A stretch of 64,000 nt of DNA, from assembly GCA_963989245.1 (NCBI GenBank), contig OZ022342.1, forward strand, positions 45,291,048-45,355,047, read 5' to 3'. The stretch is from Nansenia antarctica. Its lineage: Eukaryota > Chordata > Actinopteri > Argentiniformes > Microstomatidae. The notes below the pieces were generated by a model. It was not told where the DNA came from, made no database searches, and saw only the letters and a list, made by a program, of their open reading frames with translations. Below are positions 41,063-55,258 of the stretch, piece by piece. The stretch's first letter is position 1; the number at the start of each line of letters is the position of its first letter. The translations under genes were made by a program, and so were the position numbers.

Positions 41063-43960
41063 ATGTCTGGTTTGAATCTTAGAATGTCTGGTTTGAATCT
41101 TAGAATGTCTGGTTTAAACCTTAGAATGTCTGGTTTGAATCTTAGAATGTCTGGTTACAACCTTAGAATGTCTGGTTTAAACCTTAGAATGTCTGGTTTG
41201 AACCTTAGAATGTCTGGTTTAAACCTTAGAATGTCTGGTTTAAATCTTAGAATGTCTGGTTTGAACCTTAGAATGTCTGGTTTGAATCTTAGAATGTCTG
41301 GTTTAAACCTCAGAATGTCTGGTTTGAACCTTAGAATGTCTGGTTTAAACCTTAGAATGTCTGGTTTAAATCTTAGAATGTCTGGATTAAACCTTAGCAT
41401 GTCTGGTTTGAACCTTAGAATGTCTGGTTTGAATCTTAGAATGTCTGGTTTAAACTTTAGAATGTCTGGTTTGAATCTTAGAATGTCTGGTTTAAACCTT
41501 AGAATGTCTGGTTTAAACCTTAGAATGTCTGGTTTAAATCTTAGAATGTCTGGTTTGAACCTTAGAATGTCTGGTTTGAATCTTAGAATGTCTGGTTTAA
41601 ACCTTAGAATGTCTGGTTTGAACCTTAGAATGTCTGGTTTAAACCTTAGAATGTCTGGTTTAAATCTTAGAATGTCTGGTTTAAACCTTAGAATGTCTGG
41701 TTTAAATCTTAGAATGTCTGGTTTAAACCTTAGAATGTCTGGTTTAAATCTTAGAATGTCTGGTTTGAATCTTAGAATGTCTGGTTTAAACCTTAGAATG
41801 TCTGGTTTGAACCTTAGAATGTCTGGTTTAAACCTTAGAATGTCTGGTTTAAATCTTAGAATGTCTGGTTTAAACCTTAGAATGTCTGGTTTAAACCTTA
41901 GCATGTCTGGTTTGAACCTTAGAATGTCTGGTTTGAACATTAGAATGTCTGGTTTAAATCTTAGAATGTCTGGTTTGAATCTTAGAATGTCTGGTTTAAA
42001 TCTTAGAATGTCTGGTTTAAACCTTAGAATGTCTGGTTTAAATCTTAGAATGTCTGGTTTAAACCTTAGAATGTCTGGTTTAAATCTTAGAATGTCTGGT
42101 TTAAACCTTAGAATGTCTGGTTTGAACCTTAGAATGTCTGGTTTGAATCTTAGAATGTCTGGTTTAAACCTTAGAATGTCTGGTTTGAACCTTAGAATGT
42201 CTGGTTTAAACCTTAGAATGTCTGGTTTGAACCTTAGAATGTCTGGTTTGAACCTTAGAATGTCTGGTTTGAATCTTAGAATGTCTGGTTTAAACTTTAG
42301 AATGTCTGGTTTGAATCTTAGAATGTCTGGTTTAAACCTTAGAATGTCTGGTTTAAACCTTAGAATGTCTGGTTTAAATCTTAGAATGTCTGGTTTAAAC
42401 CTTAGAATGTCTGGTTTGAACCTTAGAATGTCTGGTTTGAATCTTAGAATGTCTGGTTTAAACCTTAGAATGTCTGGTTTGAACCTTAGAATGTCTGGTT
42501 TAAACCTTAGAATGTCTGGTTTAAATCTTAGAATGTCTGGTTTAAACCTTAGAATGTCTGGTTTGAACCTTAGAATGTCTGGTTTGAACCTTAGAACGTC
42601 TGGTTTGAATCTTAGAATGTCTGGTTTAAACCTTAGAATGTCTGGTTTAAATCTTAGAATGTCTGGTTTGAATCTTAGAATGTCTGGTTTAAATCTTAGA
42701 ATGTCTGGTTTAAACCTTAGAATGTCTGGTTTGAACCTTAGAATGTCTGGTTTGAACCTTAGAATGTCTGGTTTGAATCTTAGAATGTCTGGTTTAAACC
42801 TTAGCATGTCTGGTTTGAATCTTAGAATGTCTGGTTTTAACCTTAGAATGTCTGGTTTAAACCTTAGAATGTCTGGTTTAAATCTTAGAATGTCTGGTTT
42901 AAACCTTAGAAAGTCTGGTTTGAACCTTAGAATGTCTGGTTTGAATCTTAGAATGTCTGGTTTAAACCTTAGAATGTCTGGTTTGAATCTGAGAATGTCT
43001 GGTTTAAACCTTAGAATGTCTGGTTTAAACCTTAGAATGTCTGGTTTAAATCTTAGAATGTCTGGTTTGAACCTTAGAATGTCTGGTTTGAATCTTAGAA
43101 TGTCTGGTTTGAATCTTAGAATGTCTGGTTTAAACCTTAGAATGTCTGGTTTAAACCTTAGAATGTCTGGTTTAAATCTTAGAATGTCTGGTTTAAACCT
43201 TAGAATGTCTGGTTTAAACCTTAGAATGTCTGGTTTAAACCTTAGAATGTCTGGTTTGAACCTTAGAATGTCTGGTTTGAACATTAGAATGTCTGGTTTA
43301 AACCTTAGAATGTCTGGTTTAAACCTTAGAATGTCTGGTTTGAACCTTAGAATGTCTGGTTTGAACATTAGAATGTCTGGTTTAAATCTTAGAATGTCTG
43401 GTTTAAACCGTAGAATGTCTGGTTTACATCTTAGAATGTCTGGTTTAAACCTTAGAATGTCTGGTTTAAACCTTAGAATGTCTGGTTTAAATCTTAGAAT
43501 GTCTGGTTTAAACCTTAGAATGTCTGGTTTGAACCTTAGAATGTCTGGTTTGAATCTTAGAATGTCTGGTTTAAACCTTAGAATATCTGGTTTGAACCTT
43601 AGAATGTCTGGTTTAAACCTTAGAATGTCTGGTTTGAATCTTAGAATGTCTGGTTTAAACCTTTGAATGTCTGGTTTGAATCTTAGAATGTCTGGTTTAA
43701 ACCTTTGAATGTCTGGTTTGAATCTTAGAATGTCTGGTTTAAACCTTAGAATGTCTGGTTTAAACCTTAGAATGTCTGGTTTAAATCTTAGAATGTCTGG
43801 TTTAAACCTTAGAATGTCTGGTTTGAACCTTAGAATGTCTGGTTTGAATCTTAGAATGTCTGGTTTAAACCTTAGAATGTCTGATTTGAACATTAGAATG
43901 TCTGGTTTAAACCTTAGAATGTCTGGTTTGAATCTTAGAATGTCTGGTTTAAACCTTTGA
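41063..43960. repeat. Transition from ATGT blocks to the TGA-delimited F family
   Basis: The first ~1.1 kb continue the ATGT-block style (GGTTACAACC at about 41,153, AGCATG near 41,396, ATTAG monomers). From about 42.3 kb the F-family order appears (AACGTC near 42,596, AGCATG near 42,803, GGTTTTAAC near 42,833, AACCGTAG and TTTACATC near 43,408-43,428). Closely spaced TGA markers at 43,664, 43,706 and 43,958 end the zone. A private AAGTCTGG occurs near 42,910. Confidence 0.85.
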
Positions 43961-46900
43961 ATGTCTGGTTTGAATCTTAGAATGTCTGGTTTAAACCTTA
44001 GAATGTCTGGTTTAAACCTTAGAATGTCTGGTTTAAATCTTAGAATGTCTGGTTTAAACCTTAGAATGTCTGGTTTGAACCTTAGAATGTCTGATTTGAA
44101 TCTTAGAATGTCTGGTTTAAACCTTAGAATGTCTGATTTGAACATTAGAATGTCTGGTTTAAACCTTAGAATGTCTGGTTTAAATCTTAGAATGTCTGGT
44201 TTAAACCTTAGAATGTCTGGTTTAAACCTTAGAATGTCTGGTTTGAACCTTAGAATGTCTGGTTTGAACATTAGAATGTCTGGTTTAAATCTTAGAATGT
44301 CTGGTTTAAACCTTAGAATGTCTGGTTTGAATCTTAGAATGTCTGGTTTAAACCTTAGAATGTCTGGTTTGAATCTTAGAATGTCTGGTTTAAACCTTAG
44401 AATGTCTGGTTTAAACCTTAGAATGTCTGGTTTAAATCTTAGAATGTCTGGTTTAAACCTTAGAATGTCTGGTTTGAACCTTAGAATGTCTGGTTTGAAT
44501 CTTAGAATGTCTGGTTTAAACCTTAGAATATCTGGTTTGAACCTTAGAATGTCTGGTTTAAACCTTAGAATGTCTGGTTTGAATCTTAGAATGTCTGGTT
44601 TAAACCTTAGAATGTCTGGTTTGAACCTTAGAATGTCTGGTTTGAATCTTAGAATGTCTGGTTTAAACCTTAGAATGTCTGGTTTAAATCTTAGAATGTC
44701 TGGTTTAAACCTTAGAATGTCTGGTTTGAACCTTAGAATGTCTGGTTTGAACCTTAGAATGTCTGGTTTGAATCTTAGAATGTCTGGTTTAAACCTTAGA
44801 ATGTCTGGTTTGAATCTTAGAATGTCTGGTTTAAACCTTAGAATGTCTGGTTTAAACCTTAGAATGTCTGGTTTAAGTCTTAGAATGTCTGGTTTAAACC
44901 TTAGAATGTCTGGTTTGAACCTTAGAATGTCTGGTTTGAATCTTAGAATGTCTGGTTTAAACCTTAGAATGTCTGGTTTGGACCTTAGAATGTCTGGTTT
45001 AAACCTTAGAATGTCTGGTTTGAATCTTAGAATGTCTGGTTTAAACTTTAGAATGTCTGGTTTGAATCTTAGAATGTCTGGTTTAAACCTTAGAATGTCT
45101 GGTTTAAACCTTAGAATGTCTGGTTTAAATCTTAGAATGTCTGGTTTAAACCTTAGAATGTCTGGTTTGAACCTTAGAATGTCTGGTTTGAATCTTAGAA
45201 TGTCTGGTTTAAACCTTAGAATGTCTGGTTTGAACCTTAGAATGTCTGGTTTAAACCTTAGAATGTCTGGTTTAAATCTTAGAATGTCTGGTTTAAACCT
45301 TAGAATGTCTGGTTTGAACCTTAGAATGTCTGGTTTGAACCTTAGAACGTCTGGTTTGAATCTTAGAATGTCTGGTTTAAACCTTAGAATGTCTGGTTTA
45401 AATCTTAGAATGTCTGGTTTGAATCTTAGAATGTCTGGTTTAAATCTTAGAATGTCTGGTTTAAACCTTAGAATGTCTGGTTTGAACCTTAGAATGTCTG
45501 GTTTGAACCTTAGAATGTCTGGTTTGAATCTTAGAATGTCTGGTTTAAACCTTAGCATGTCTGGTTTGAATCTTAGAATGTCTGGTTTTAACCTTAGAAT
45601 GTCTGGTTTAAACCTTAGAATGTCTGGTTTAAATCTTAGAATGTCTGGTTTAAACCTTAGAATGTCTGGTTTGAACCTTAGAATGTCTGGTTTGAATCTT
45701 AGAATGTCTGGTTTAAACCTTAGAATGTCTGGTTTGAATCTGAGAATGTCTGGTTTAAACCTTAGAATGTCTGGTTTAAACCTTAGAATGTCTGGTTTAA
45801 ATCTTAGAATGTCTGGTTTGAACCTTAGAATGTCTGGTTTGAATCTTAGAATGTCTGGTTTGAATCTTAGAATGTCTGGTTTAAACCTTAGAATGTCTGG
45901 TTTAAACCTTAGAATGTCTGGTTTAAATCTTAGAATGTCTGGTTTAAACCTTAGAATGTCTGGTTTAAACCTTAGAATGTCTGGTTTAAACCTTAGAATG
46001 TCTGGTTTGAACCTTAGAATGTCTGGTTTGAACATTAGAATGTCTGGTTTAAACCTTAGAATGTCTGGTTTAAACCTTAGAATGTCTGGTTTGAACCTTA
46101 GAATGTCTGGTTTGAACATTAGAATGTCTGGTTTAAATCTTAGAATGTCTGGTTTAAACCGTAGAATGTCTGGTTTACATCTTAGAATGTCTGGTTTAAA
46201 CCTTAGAATGTCTGGTTTGAATCTTAGAATGTCTGGTTTAAACCTTTGAATGTCTGGTTTGAATCTTAGAATGTCTGGTTTAAACCTTAGAATGTCTGGT
46301 TTAAACCTTAGAATGTCTGGTTTGAATCTTAGAATGTCTGGTTTAAACCTTAGAATGTCTGGTTTGAACCTTAGAATGTCTGGTTTGAACATTAGAATGT
46401 CTGGTTTAAATCTTAGAATGTCTGGTTTAAACCTTAGAATGTCTGGTTTGAATCTTAGAATGTCTGGTTTAAACCTTAGAATGTCTGGTTTGAATCTTAG
46501 AATGTCTGGTTTAAACCTTAGAATGTCTGGTTTAAACCTTAGAATGTCTGGTTTAAATCTTAGAATGTCTGGTTTAAACCTTAGAATGTCTGGTTTGAAC
46601 CTTAGAATGTCTGGTTTGAATCTTAGAATGTCTGGTTTAAACCTTAGAATATCTGGTTTGAACCTTAGAATGTCTGGTTTAAACCTTAGAATGTCTGGTT
46701 TGAATCTTAGAATGTCTGGTTTAAACCTTAGAATGTCTGGTTTGAACCTTAGAATGTCTGGTTTGAATCTTAGAATGTCTGGTTTAAACCTTAGAATGTC
46801 TGGTTTAAATCTTAGAATGTCTGGTTTAAACCTTAGAATGTCTGGTTTGAACCTTAGAATGTCTGGTTTGAACCTTAGAATGTCTGGTTTGAATCTTAGA

Positions 46901-49900
46901 ATGTCTGGTTTAAACCTTAGAATGTCTGGTTTGAATCTTAGAATGTCTGGTTTAAACCTTAGAATGTCTGGTTTAAACCTTAGAATGTCTGGTTTAAGTC
47001 TTAGAATGTCTGGTTTAAACCTTAGAATGTCTGGTTTGAACCTTAGAATGTCTGGTTTGAATCTTAGAATGTCTGGTTTAAACCTTAGAATGTCTGGTTT
47101 GAACCTTAGAATGTCTGGTTTAAACCTTAGAATGTCTGGTTTGAATCTTAGAATGTCTGGTTTAAACTTTAGAATGTCTGGTTTGAATCTTAGAATGTCT
47201 GGTTTAAACCTTAGAATGTCTGGTTTAAACCTTAGAATGTCTGGTTTAAATCTTAGAATGTCTGGTTTAAACCTTAGAATGTCTGGTTTGAACCTTAGAA
47301 TGTCTGGTTTGAATCTTAGAATGTCTGGTTTAAACCTTAGAATGTCTGGTTTGAACCTTAGAATGTCTGGTTTAAACCTTAGAATGTCTGGTTTAAATCT
47401 TAGAATGTCTGGTTTAAACCTTAGAATGTCTGGTTTGAACCTTAGAATGTCTGGTTTGAACCTTAGAACGTCTGGTTTGAATCTTAGAATGTCTGGTTTA
47501 AACCTTAGAATGTCTGGTTTAAATCTTAGAATGTCTGGTTTGAATCTTAGAATGTCTGGTTTAAATCTTAGAATGTCTGGTTTAAACCTTAGAATGTCTG
47601 GTTTGAACCTTAGAATGTCTGGTTTGAACCTTAGAATGTCTGGTTTGAATCTTAGAATGTCTGGTTTAAACCTTAGCATGTCTGGTTTGAATCTTAGAAT
47701 GTCTGGTTTTAACCTTAGAATGTCTGGTTTAAACCTTAGAATGTCTGGTTTAAATCTTAGAATGTCTGGTTTAAACCTTAGAATGTCTGGTTTGAACCTT
47801 AGAATGTCTGGTTTGAATCTTAGAATGTCTGGTTTAAACCTTAGAATGTCTGGTTTGAATCTGAGAATGTCTGGTTTAAACCTTAGAATGTCTGGTTTAA
47901 ACCTTAGAATGTCTGGTTTAAATCTTAGAATGTCTGGTTTGAACCTTAGAATGTCTGGTTTGAATCTTAGAATGTCTGGTTTGAATCTTAGAATGTCTGG
48001 TTTAAACCTTAGAATGTCTGGTTTAAACCTTAGAATGTCTGGTTTAAATCTTAGAATGTCTGGTTTAAACCTTAGAATGTCTGGTTTAAACCTTAGAATG
48101 TCTGGTTTAAACCTTAGAATGTCTGGTTTGAACCTTAGAATGTCTGGTTTGAACATTAGAATGTCTGGTTTAAACCTTAGAATGTCTGGTTTAAACCTTA
48201 GAATGTCTGGTTTGAACCTTAGAATGTCTGGTTTGAACATTAGAATGTCTGGTTTAAATCTTAGAATGTCTGGTTTAAACCGTAGAATGTCTGGTTTACA
48301 TCTTAGAATGTCTGGTTTAAACCTTAGAATGTCTGGTTTGAATCTTAGAATGTCTGGTTTAAACCTTTGAATGTCTGGTTTGAATCTTAGAATGTCTGGT
48401 TTAAACCTTAGAATGTCTGGTTTAAACCTTAGAATGTCTGGTTTGAATCTTAGAATGTCTGGTTTAAACCTTAGAATGTCTGGTTTGAATCTTAGAATGT
48501 CTGGTTTAAACCTTAGAATGTCTGGTTTAAACCTTAGAATGTCTGGTTTAAGTCTTAGAATGTCTGGTTTAAACCTTAGAATGTCTGGTTTGAACCTTAG
48601 AATGTCTGGTTTGAATCTTAGAATGTCTGGTTTAAACCTTAGAATGTCTGGTTTGAACCTTAGAATGTCTGGTTTAAACCTTAGAATGTCTGGTTTAAAT
48701 CTTAGAATGTCTGGTTTGAATCTTAGAATGTCTGGTTTAAATCTTAGAATGTCTGGTTTGAATCTTAGAATGTCTGGTTTAAATCTTAGAATGTCTGGTT
48801 TAAACCTTAGAATGTCTGGTTTGAACCTTAGAATGTCTGGTTTGAACCTTAGAATGTCTGGTTTGAATCTTAGAATGTCTGGTTTAAACCTTAGCATGTC
48901 TGGTTTGAATCTTAGAATGTCTGGTTTTAACCTTAGAATGTCTGGTTTAAACCTTAGAATGTCTGGTTTAAATCTTAGAATGTCTGGTTTAAACCTTAGA
49001 ATGTCTGGTTTGAACCTTAGAATGTCTGGTTTGAATCTTAGAATGTCTGGTTTAAACCTTAGAATGTCTGGTTTGAATCTGAGAATGTCTGGTTTAAACC
49101 TTAGAATGTCTGGTTTAAACCTTAGAATGTCTGGTTTAAATCTTAGAATGTCTGGTTTGAACCTTAGAATGTCTGGTTTGAATCTTAGAATGTCTGGTTT
49201 GAATCTTAGAATGTCTGGTTTAAACCTTAGAATGTCTGGTTTAAACCTTAGAATGTCTGGTTTAAATCTTAGAATGTCTGGTTTAAACCTTAGAATGTCT
49301 GGTTTAAACCTTAGAATGTCTGGTTTAAACCTTAGAATGTCTGGTTTGAACCTTAGAATGTCTGGTTTGAACATTAGAATGTCTGGTTTAAACCTTAGAA
49401 TGTCTGGTTTAAACCTTAGAATGTCTGGTTTGAACCTTAGAATGTCTGGTTTGAACATTAGAATGTCTGGTTTAAATCTTAGAATGTCTGGTTTAAACCG
49501 TAGAATGTCTGGTTTACATCTTAGAATGTCTGGTTTAAACCTTAGAATGTCTGGTTTGAATCTTAGAATGTCTGGTTTAAACCTTAGAATGTCTGGTTTG
49601 AATCTTAGAATGTCTGGTTTAAACTTTAGAATGTCTGGTTTGAATCTTAGAATGTCTGGTTTAAACCTTAGAATGTCTGGTTTAAACCTTAGAATGTCTG
49701 GTTTAAATCTTAGAATGTCTGGTTTAAACCTTAGAATGTCTGGTTTGAACCTTAGAATGTCTGGTTTGAATCTTAGAATGTCTGGTTTAAACCTTAGAAT
49801 GTCTGGTTTGAACCTTAGAATGTCTGGTTTAAACCTTAGAATGTCTGGTTTAAATCTTAGAATGTCTGGTTTAAACCTTAGAATGTCTGGTTTGAACCTT

Positions 49901-52900
49901 AGAATGTCTGGTTTGAACCTTAGAACGTCTGGTTTGAATCTTAGAATGTCTGGTTTAAACCTTAGAATGTCTGGTTTAAATCTTAGAATGTCTGGTTTGA
50001 ATCTTAGAATGTCTGGTTTAAATCTTAGAATGTCTGGTTTAAACCTTAGAATGTCTGGTTTGAACCTTAGAATGTCTGGTTTGAACCTTAGAATGTCTGG
50101 TTTGAATCTTAGAATGTCTGGTTTAAACCTTAGCATGTCTGGTTTGAATCTTAGAATGTCTGGTTTTAACCTTAGAATGTCTGGTTTAAACCTTAGAATG
50201 TCTGGTTTAAATCTTAGAATGTCTGGTTTAAACCTTAGAATGTCTGGTTTGAACCTTAGAATGTCTGGTTTGAATCTTAGAATGTCTGGTTTAAACCTTA
50301 GAATGTCTGGTTTGAATCTGAGAATGTCTGGTTTAAACCTTAGAATGTCTGGTTTAAACCTTAGAATGTCTGGTTTAAATCTTAGAATGTCTGGTTTGAA
50401 CCTTAGAATGTCTGGTTTGAATCTTAGAATGTCTGGTTTGAATCTTAGAATGTCTGGTTTAAACCTTAGAATGTCTGGTTTAAACCTTAGAATGTCTGGT
50501 TTAAATCTTAGAATGTCTGGTTTAAACCTTAGAATGTCTGGTTTAAACCTTAGAATGTCTGGTTTAAACCTTAGAATGTCTGGTTTGAACCTTAGAATGT
50601 CTGGTTTGAACATTAGAATGTCTGGTTTAAACCTTAGAATGTCTGGTTTAAACCTTAGAATGTCTGGTTTGAACCTTAGAATGTCTGGTTTGAACATTAG
50701 AATGTCTGGTTTAAATCTTAGAATGTCTGGTTTAAACCGTAGAATGTCTGGTTTACATCTTAGAATGTCTGGTTTAAACCTTAGAATGTCTGGTTTGAAT
50801 CTTAGAATGTCTGGTTTAAACCTTTGAATGTCTGGTTTGAATCTTAGAATGTCTGGTTTAAACCTTAGAATGTCTGGTTTAAACCTTAGAATGTCTGGTT
50901 TGAATCTTAGAATGTCTGGTTTAAACCTTAGAATGTCTGGTTTGAATCTTAGAATGTCTGGTTTAAACCTTAGAATGTCTGGTTTAAACCTTAGAATGTC
51001 TGGTTTAAGTCTTAGAATGTCTGGTTTAAACCTTAGAATGTCTGGTTTGAACCTTAGAATGTCTGGTTTGAATCTTAGAATGTCTGGTTTAAACCTTAGA
51101 ATGTCTGGTTTGAACCTTAGAATGTCTGGTTTAAACCTTAGAATGTCTGGTTTAAATCTTAGAATGTCTGGTTTAAACCTTAGAATGTCTGGTTTGAACC
51201 TTAGAATGTCTGGTTTGAACCTTAGAACGTCTGGTTTGAATCTTAGAATGTCTGGTTTAAACCTTAGAATGTCTGGTTTAAATCTTAGAATGTCTGGTTT
51301 GAATCTTAGAATGTCTGGTTTAAATCTTAGAATGTCTGGTTTAAACCTTAGAATGTCTGGTTTGAACCTTAGAATGTCTGGTTTGAACCTTAGAATGTCT
51401 GGTTTGAATCTTAGAATGTCTGGTTTAAACCTTAGCATGTCTGGTTTGAATCTTAGAATGTCTGGTTTTAACCTTAGAATGTCTGGTTTAAACCTTAGAA
51501 TGTCTGGTTTAAATCTTAGAATGTCTGGTTTAAACCTTAGAATGTCTGGTTTGAACCTTAGAATGTCTGGTTTGAATCTTAGAATGTCTGGTTTAAACCT
51601 TAGAATGTCTGGTTTGAATCTGAGAATGTCTGGTTTAAACCTTAGAATGTCTGGTTTAAACCTTAGAATGTCTGGTTTAAATCTTAGAATGTCTGGTTTG
51701 AACCTTAGAATGTCTGGTTTGAATCTTAGAATGTCTGGTTTGAATCTTAGAATGTCTGGTTTAAACCTTAGAATGTCTGGTTTAAACCTTAGAATGTCTG
51801 GTTTAAATCTTAGAATGTCTGGTTTAAACCTTAGAATGTCTGGTTTAAACCTTAGAATGTCTGGTTTAAACCTTAGAATGTCTGGTTTGAACCTTAGAAT
51901 GTCTGGTTTGAACATTAGAATGTCTGGTTTAAACCTTAGAATGTCTGGTTTAAACCTTAGAATGTCTGGTTTGAACCTTAGAATGTCTGGTTTGAACATT
52001 AGAATGTCTGGTTTAAATCTTAGAATGTCTGGTTTAAACCGTAGAATGTCTGGTTTACATCTTAGAATGTCTGGTTTAAACCTTAGAATGTCTGGTTTGA
52101 ATCTTAGAATGTCTGGTTTAAACCTTTGAATGTCTGGTTTGAATCTTAGAATGTCTGGTTTAAACCTTAGAATGTCTGGTTTAAACCTTAGAATGTCTGG
52201 TTTGAATCTTAGAATGTCTGGTTTAAACCTTAGAATGTCTGGTTTGAATCTTAGAATGTCTGGTTTAAACCTTAGAATGTCTGGTTTAAACCTTAGAATG
52301 TCTGGTTTAAGTCTTAGAATGTCTGGTTTAAACCTTAGAATGTCTGGTTTGAACCTTAGAATGTCTGGTTTGAATCTTAGAATGTCTGGTTTAAACCTTA
52401 GAATGTCTGGTTTGAACCTTAGAATGTCTGGTTTAAACCTTAGAATGTCTGGTTTGAATCTTAGAATGTCTGGTTTAAACTTTAGAATGTCTGGTTTGAA
52501 TCTTAGAATGTCTGGTTTAAACCTTAGAATGTCTGGTTTAAACCTTAGAATGTCTGGTTTAAATCTTAGAATGTCTGGTTTAAACCTTAGAATGTCTGGT
52601 TTGAACCTTAGAATGTCTGGTTTGAATCTTAGAATGTCTGGTTTAAACCTTAGAATGTCTGGTTTGAACCTTAGAATGTCTGGTTTAAACCTTAGAATGT
52701 CTGGTTTAAATCTTAGAATGTCTGGTTTAAACCTTAGAATGTCTGGTTTGAACCTTAGAATGTCTGGTTTGAACCTTAGAACGTCTGGTTTGAATCTTAG
52801 AATGTCTGGTTTAAACCTTAGAATGTCTGGTTTAAATCTTAGAATGTCTGGTTTGAATCTTAGAATGTCTGGTTTAAATCTTAGAATGTCTGGTTTAAAC

Positions 52901-55258
52901 CTTAGAATGTCTGGTTTGAACCTTAGAATGTCTGGTTTGAACCTTAGAATGTCTGGTTTGAATCTTAGAATGTCTGGTTTAAACCTTAGCATGTCTGGTT
53001 TGAATCTTAGAATGTCTGGTTTTAACCTTAGAATGTCTGGTTTAAACCTTAGAATGTCTGGTTTAAATCTTAGAATGTCTGGTTTAAACCTTAGAATGTC
53101 TGGTTTGAACCTTAGAATGTCTGGTTTGAATCTTAGAATGTCTGGTTTAAACCTTAGAATGTCTGGTTTGAATCTGAGAATGTCTGGTTTAAACCTTAGA
53201 ATGTCTGGTTTAAACCTTAGAATGTCTGGTTTAAATCTTAGAATGTCTGGTTTGAACCTTAGAATGTCTGGTTTGAATCTTAGAATGTCTGGTTTGAATC
53301 TTAGAATGTCTGGTTTAAACCTTAGAATGTCTGGTTTAAACCTTAGAATGTCTGGTTTAAATCTTAGAATGTCTGGTTTAAACCTTAGAATGTCTGGTTT
53401 AAACCTTAGAATGTCTGGTTTAAACCTTAGAATGTCTGGTTTGAACCTTAGAATGTCTGGTTTGAACATTAGAATGTCTGGTTTAAACCTTAGAATGTCT
53501 GGTTTAAACCTTAGAATGTCTGGTTTGAACCTTAGAATGTCTGGTTTGAACATTAGAATGTCTGGTTTAAATCTTAGAATGTCTGGTTTAAACCGTAGAA
53601 TGTCTGGTTTACATCTTAGAATGTCTGGTTTAAACCTTAGAATGTCTGGTTTGAATCTTAGAATGTCTGGTTTAAACCTTTGAATGTCTGGTTTGAATCT
53701 TAGAATGTCTGGTTTAAACCTTAGAATGTCTGGTTTAAACCTTAGAATGTCTGGTTTAAATCTTAGAATGTCTGGTTTAAACCTTAGAATGTCTGGTTTG
53801 AACCTTAGAATGTCTGGTTTGAATCTTAGAATGTCTGGTTTAAACCTTAGAATGTCTGGTTTAAACCTTAGAATGTCTGGTTTAAGTCTTAGAATGTCTG
53901 GTTTAAACCTTAGAATGTCTGGTTTGAACCTTAGAATGTCTGGTTTGAATCTTAGAATGTCTGGTTTAAACCTTAGAATGTCTGGTTTGAACCTTAGAAT
54001 GTCTGGTTTAAACCTTAGAATGTCTGGTTTGAATCTTAGAATGTCTGGTTTAAACTTTAGAATGTCTGGTTTGAATCTTAGAATGTCTGGTTTAAACCTT
54101 AGAATGTCTGGTTTAAACCTTAGAATGTCTGGTTTAAATCTTAGAATGTCTGGTTTAAACCTTAGAATGTCTGGTTTGAACCTTAGAATGTCTGGTTTGA
54201 ATCTTAGAATGTCTGGTTTAAACCTTAGAATGTCTGGTTTGAACCTTAGAATGTCTGGTTTAAACCTTAGAATGTCTGGTTTAAATCTTAGAATGTCTGG
54301 TTTAAACCTTAGAATGTCTGGTTTGAACCTTAGAATGTCTGGTTTGAACCTTAGAACGTCTGGTTTGAATCTTAGAATGTCTGGTTTAAACCTTAGAATG
54401 TCTGGTTTAAATCTTAGAATGTCTGGTTTGAATCTTAGAATGTCTGGTTTAAATCTTAGAATGTCTGGTTTAAACCTTAGAATGTCTGGTTTGAACCTTA
54501 GAATGTCTGGTTTGAACCTTAGAATGTCTGGTTTGAATCTTAGAATGTCTGGTTTAAACCTTAGCATGTCTGGTTTGAATCTTAGAATGTCTGGTTTTAA
54601 CCTTAGAATGTCTGGTTTAAACCTTAGAATGTCTGGTTTAAATCTTAGAATGTCTGGTTTAAACCTTAGAATGTCTGGTTTGAACCTTAGAATGTCTGGT
54701 TTGAATCTTAGAATGTCTGGTTTAAACCTTAGAATGTCTGGTTTGAATCTGAGAATGTCTGGTTTAAACCTTAGAATGTCTGGTTTAAACCTTAGAATGT
54801 CTGGTTTAAATCTTAGAATGTCTGGTTTGAACCTTAGAATGTCTGGTTTGAATCTTAGAATGTCTGGTTTGAATCTTAGAATGTCTGGTTTAAACCTTAG
54901 AATGTCTGGTTTAAACCTTAGAATGTCTGGTTTAAATCTTAGAATGTCTGGTTTAAACCTTAGAATGTCTGGTTTAAACCTTAGAATGTCTGGTTTAAAC
55001 CTTAGAATGTCTGGTTTGAACCTTAGAATGTCTGGTTTGAACATTAGAATGTCTGGTTTAAACCTTAGAATGTCTGGTTTAAACCTTAGAATGTCTGGTT
55101 TGAACCTTAGAATGTCTGGTTTGAACATTAGAATGTCTGGTTTAAATCTTAGAATGTCTGGTTTAAACCGTAGAATGTCTGGTTTACATCTTAGAATGTC
55201 TGGTTTAAACCTTAGAATGTCTGGTTTGAATCTTAGAATGTCTGGTTTAAACCTTTGA
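43961..55258. repeat. F-family HOR zone, six units of 109, 101, 117, 62, 74 and 75 monomers
   Basis: Units end in TTTGAATG, with TGA ending at 46,249, 48,370, 50,827, 52,129, 53,683 and 55,258. Lengths are 2,289, 2,121, 2,457, 1,302, 1,554 and 1,575 bp, all exact multiples of 21. The full marker order is AAGTCTTAG, AAACTTTAG, AACGTC, AGCATG, GGTTTTAAC, two ATTAG monomers, AACCGTAG, TTTACATC, TGA. The 62-mer lacks the AAACTTTAG section; the 117-mer is a fusion of a shortened unit and a second partial unit; the 109- and 101-mers carry extra 5' monomers. Confidence 0.94.
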
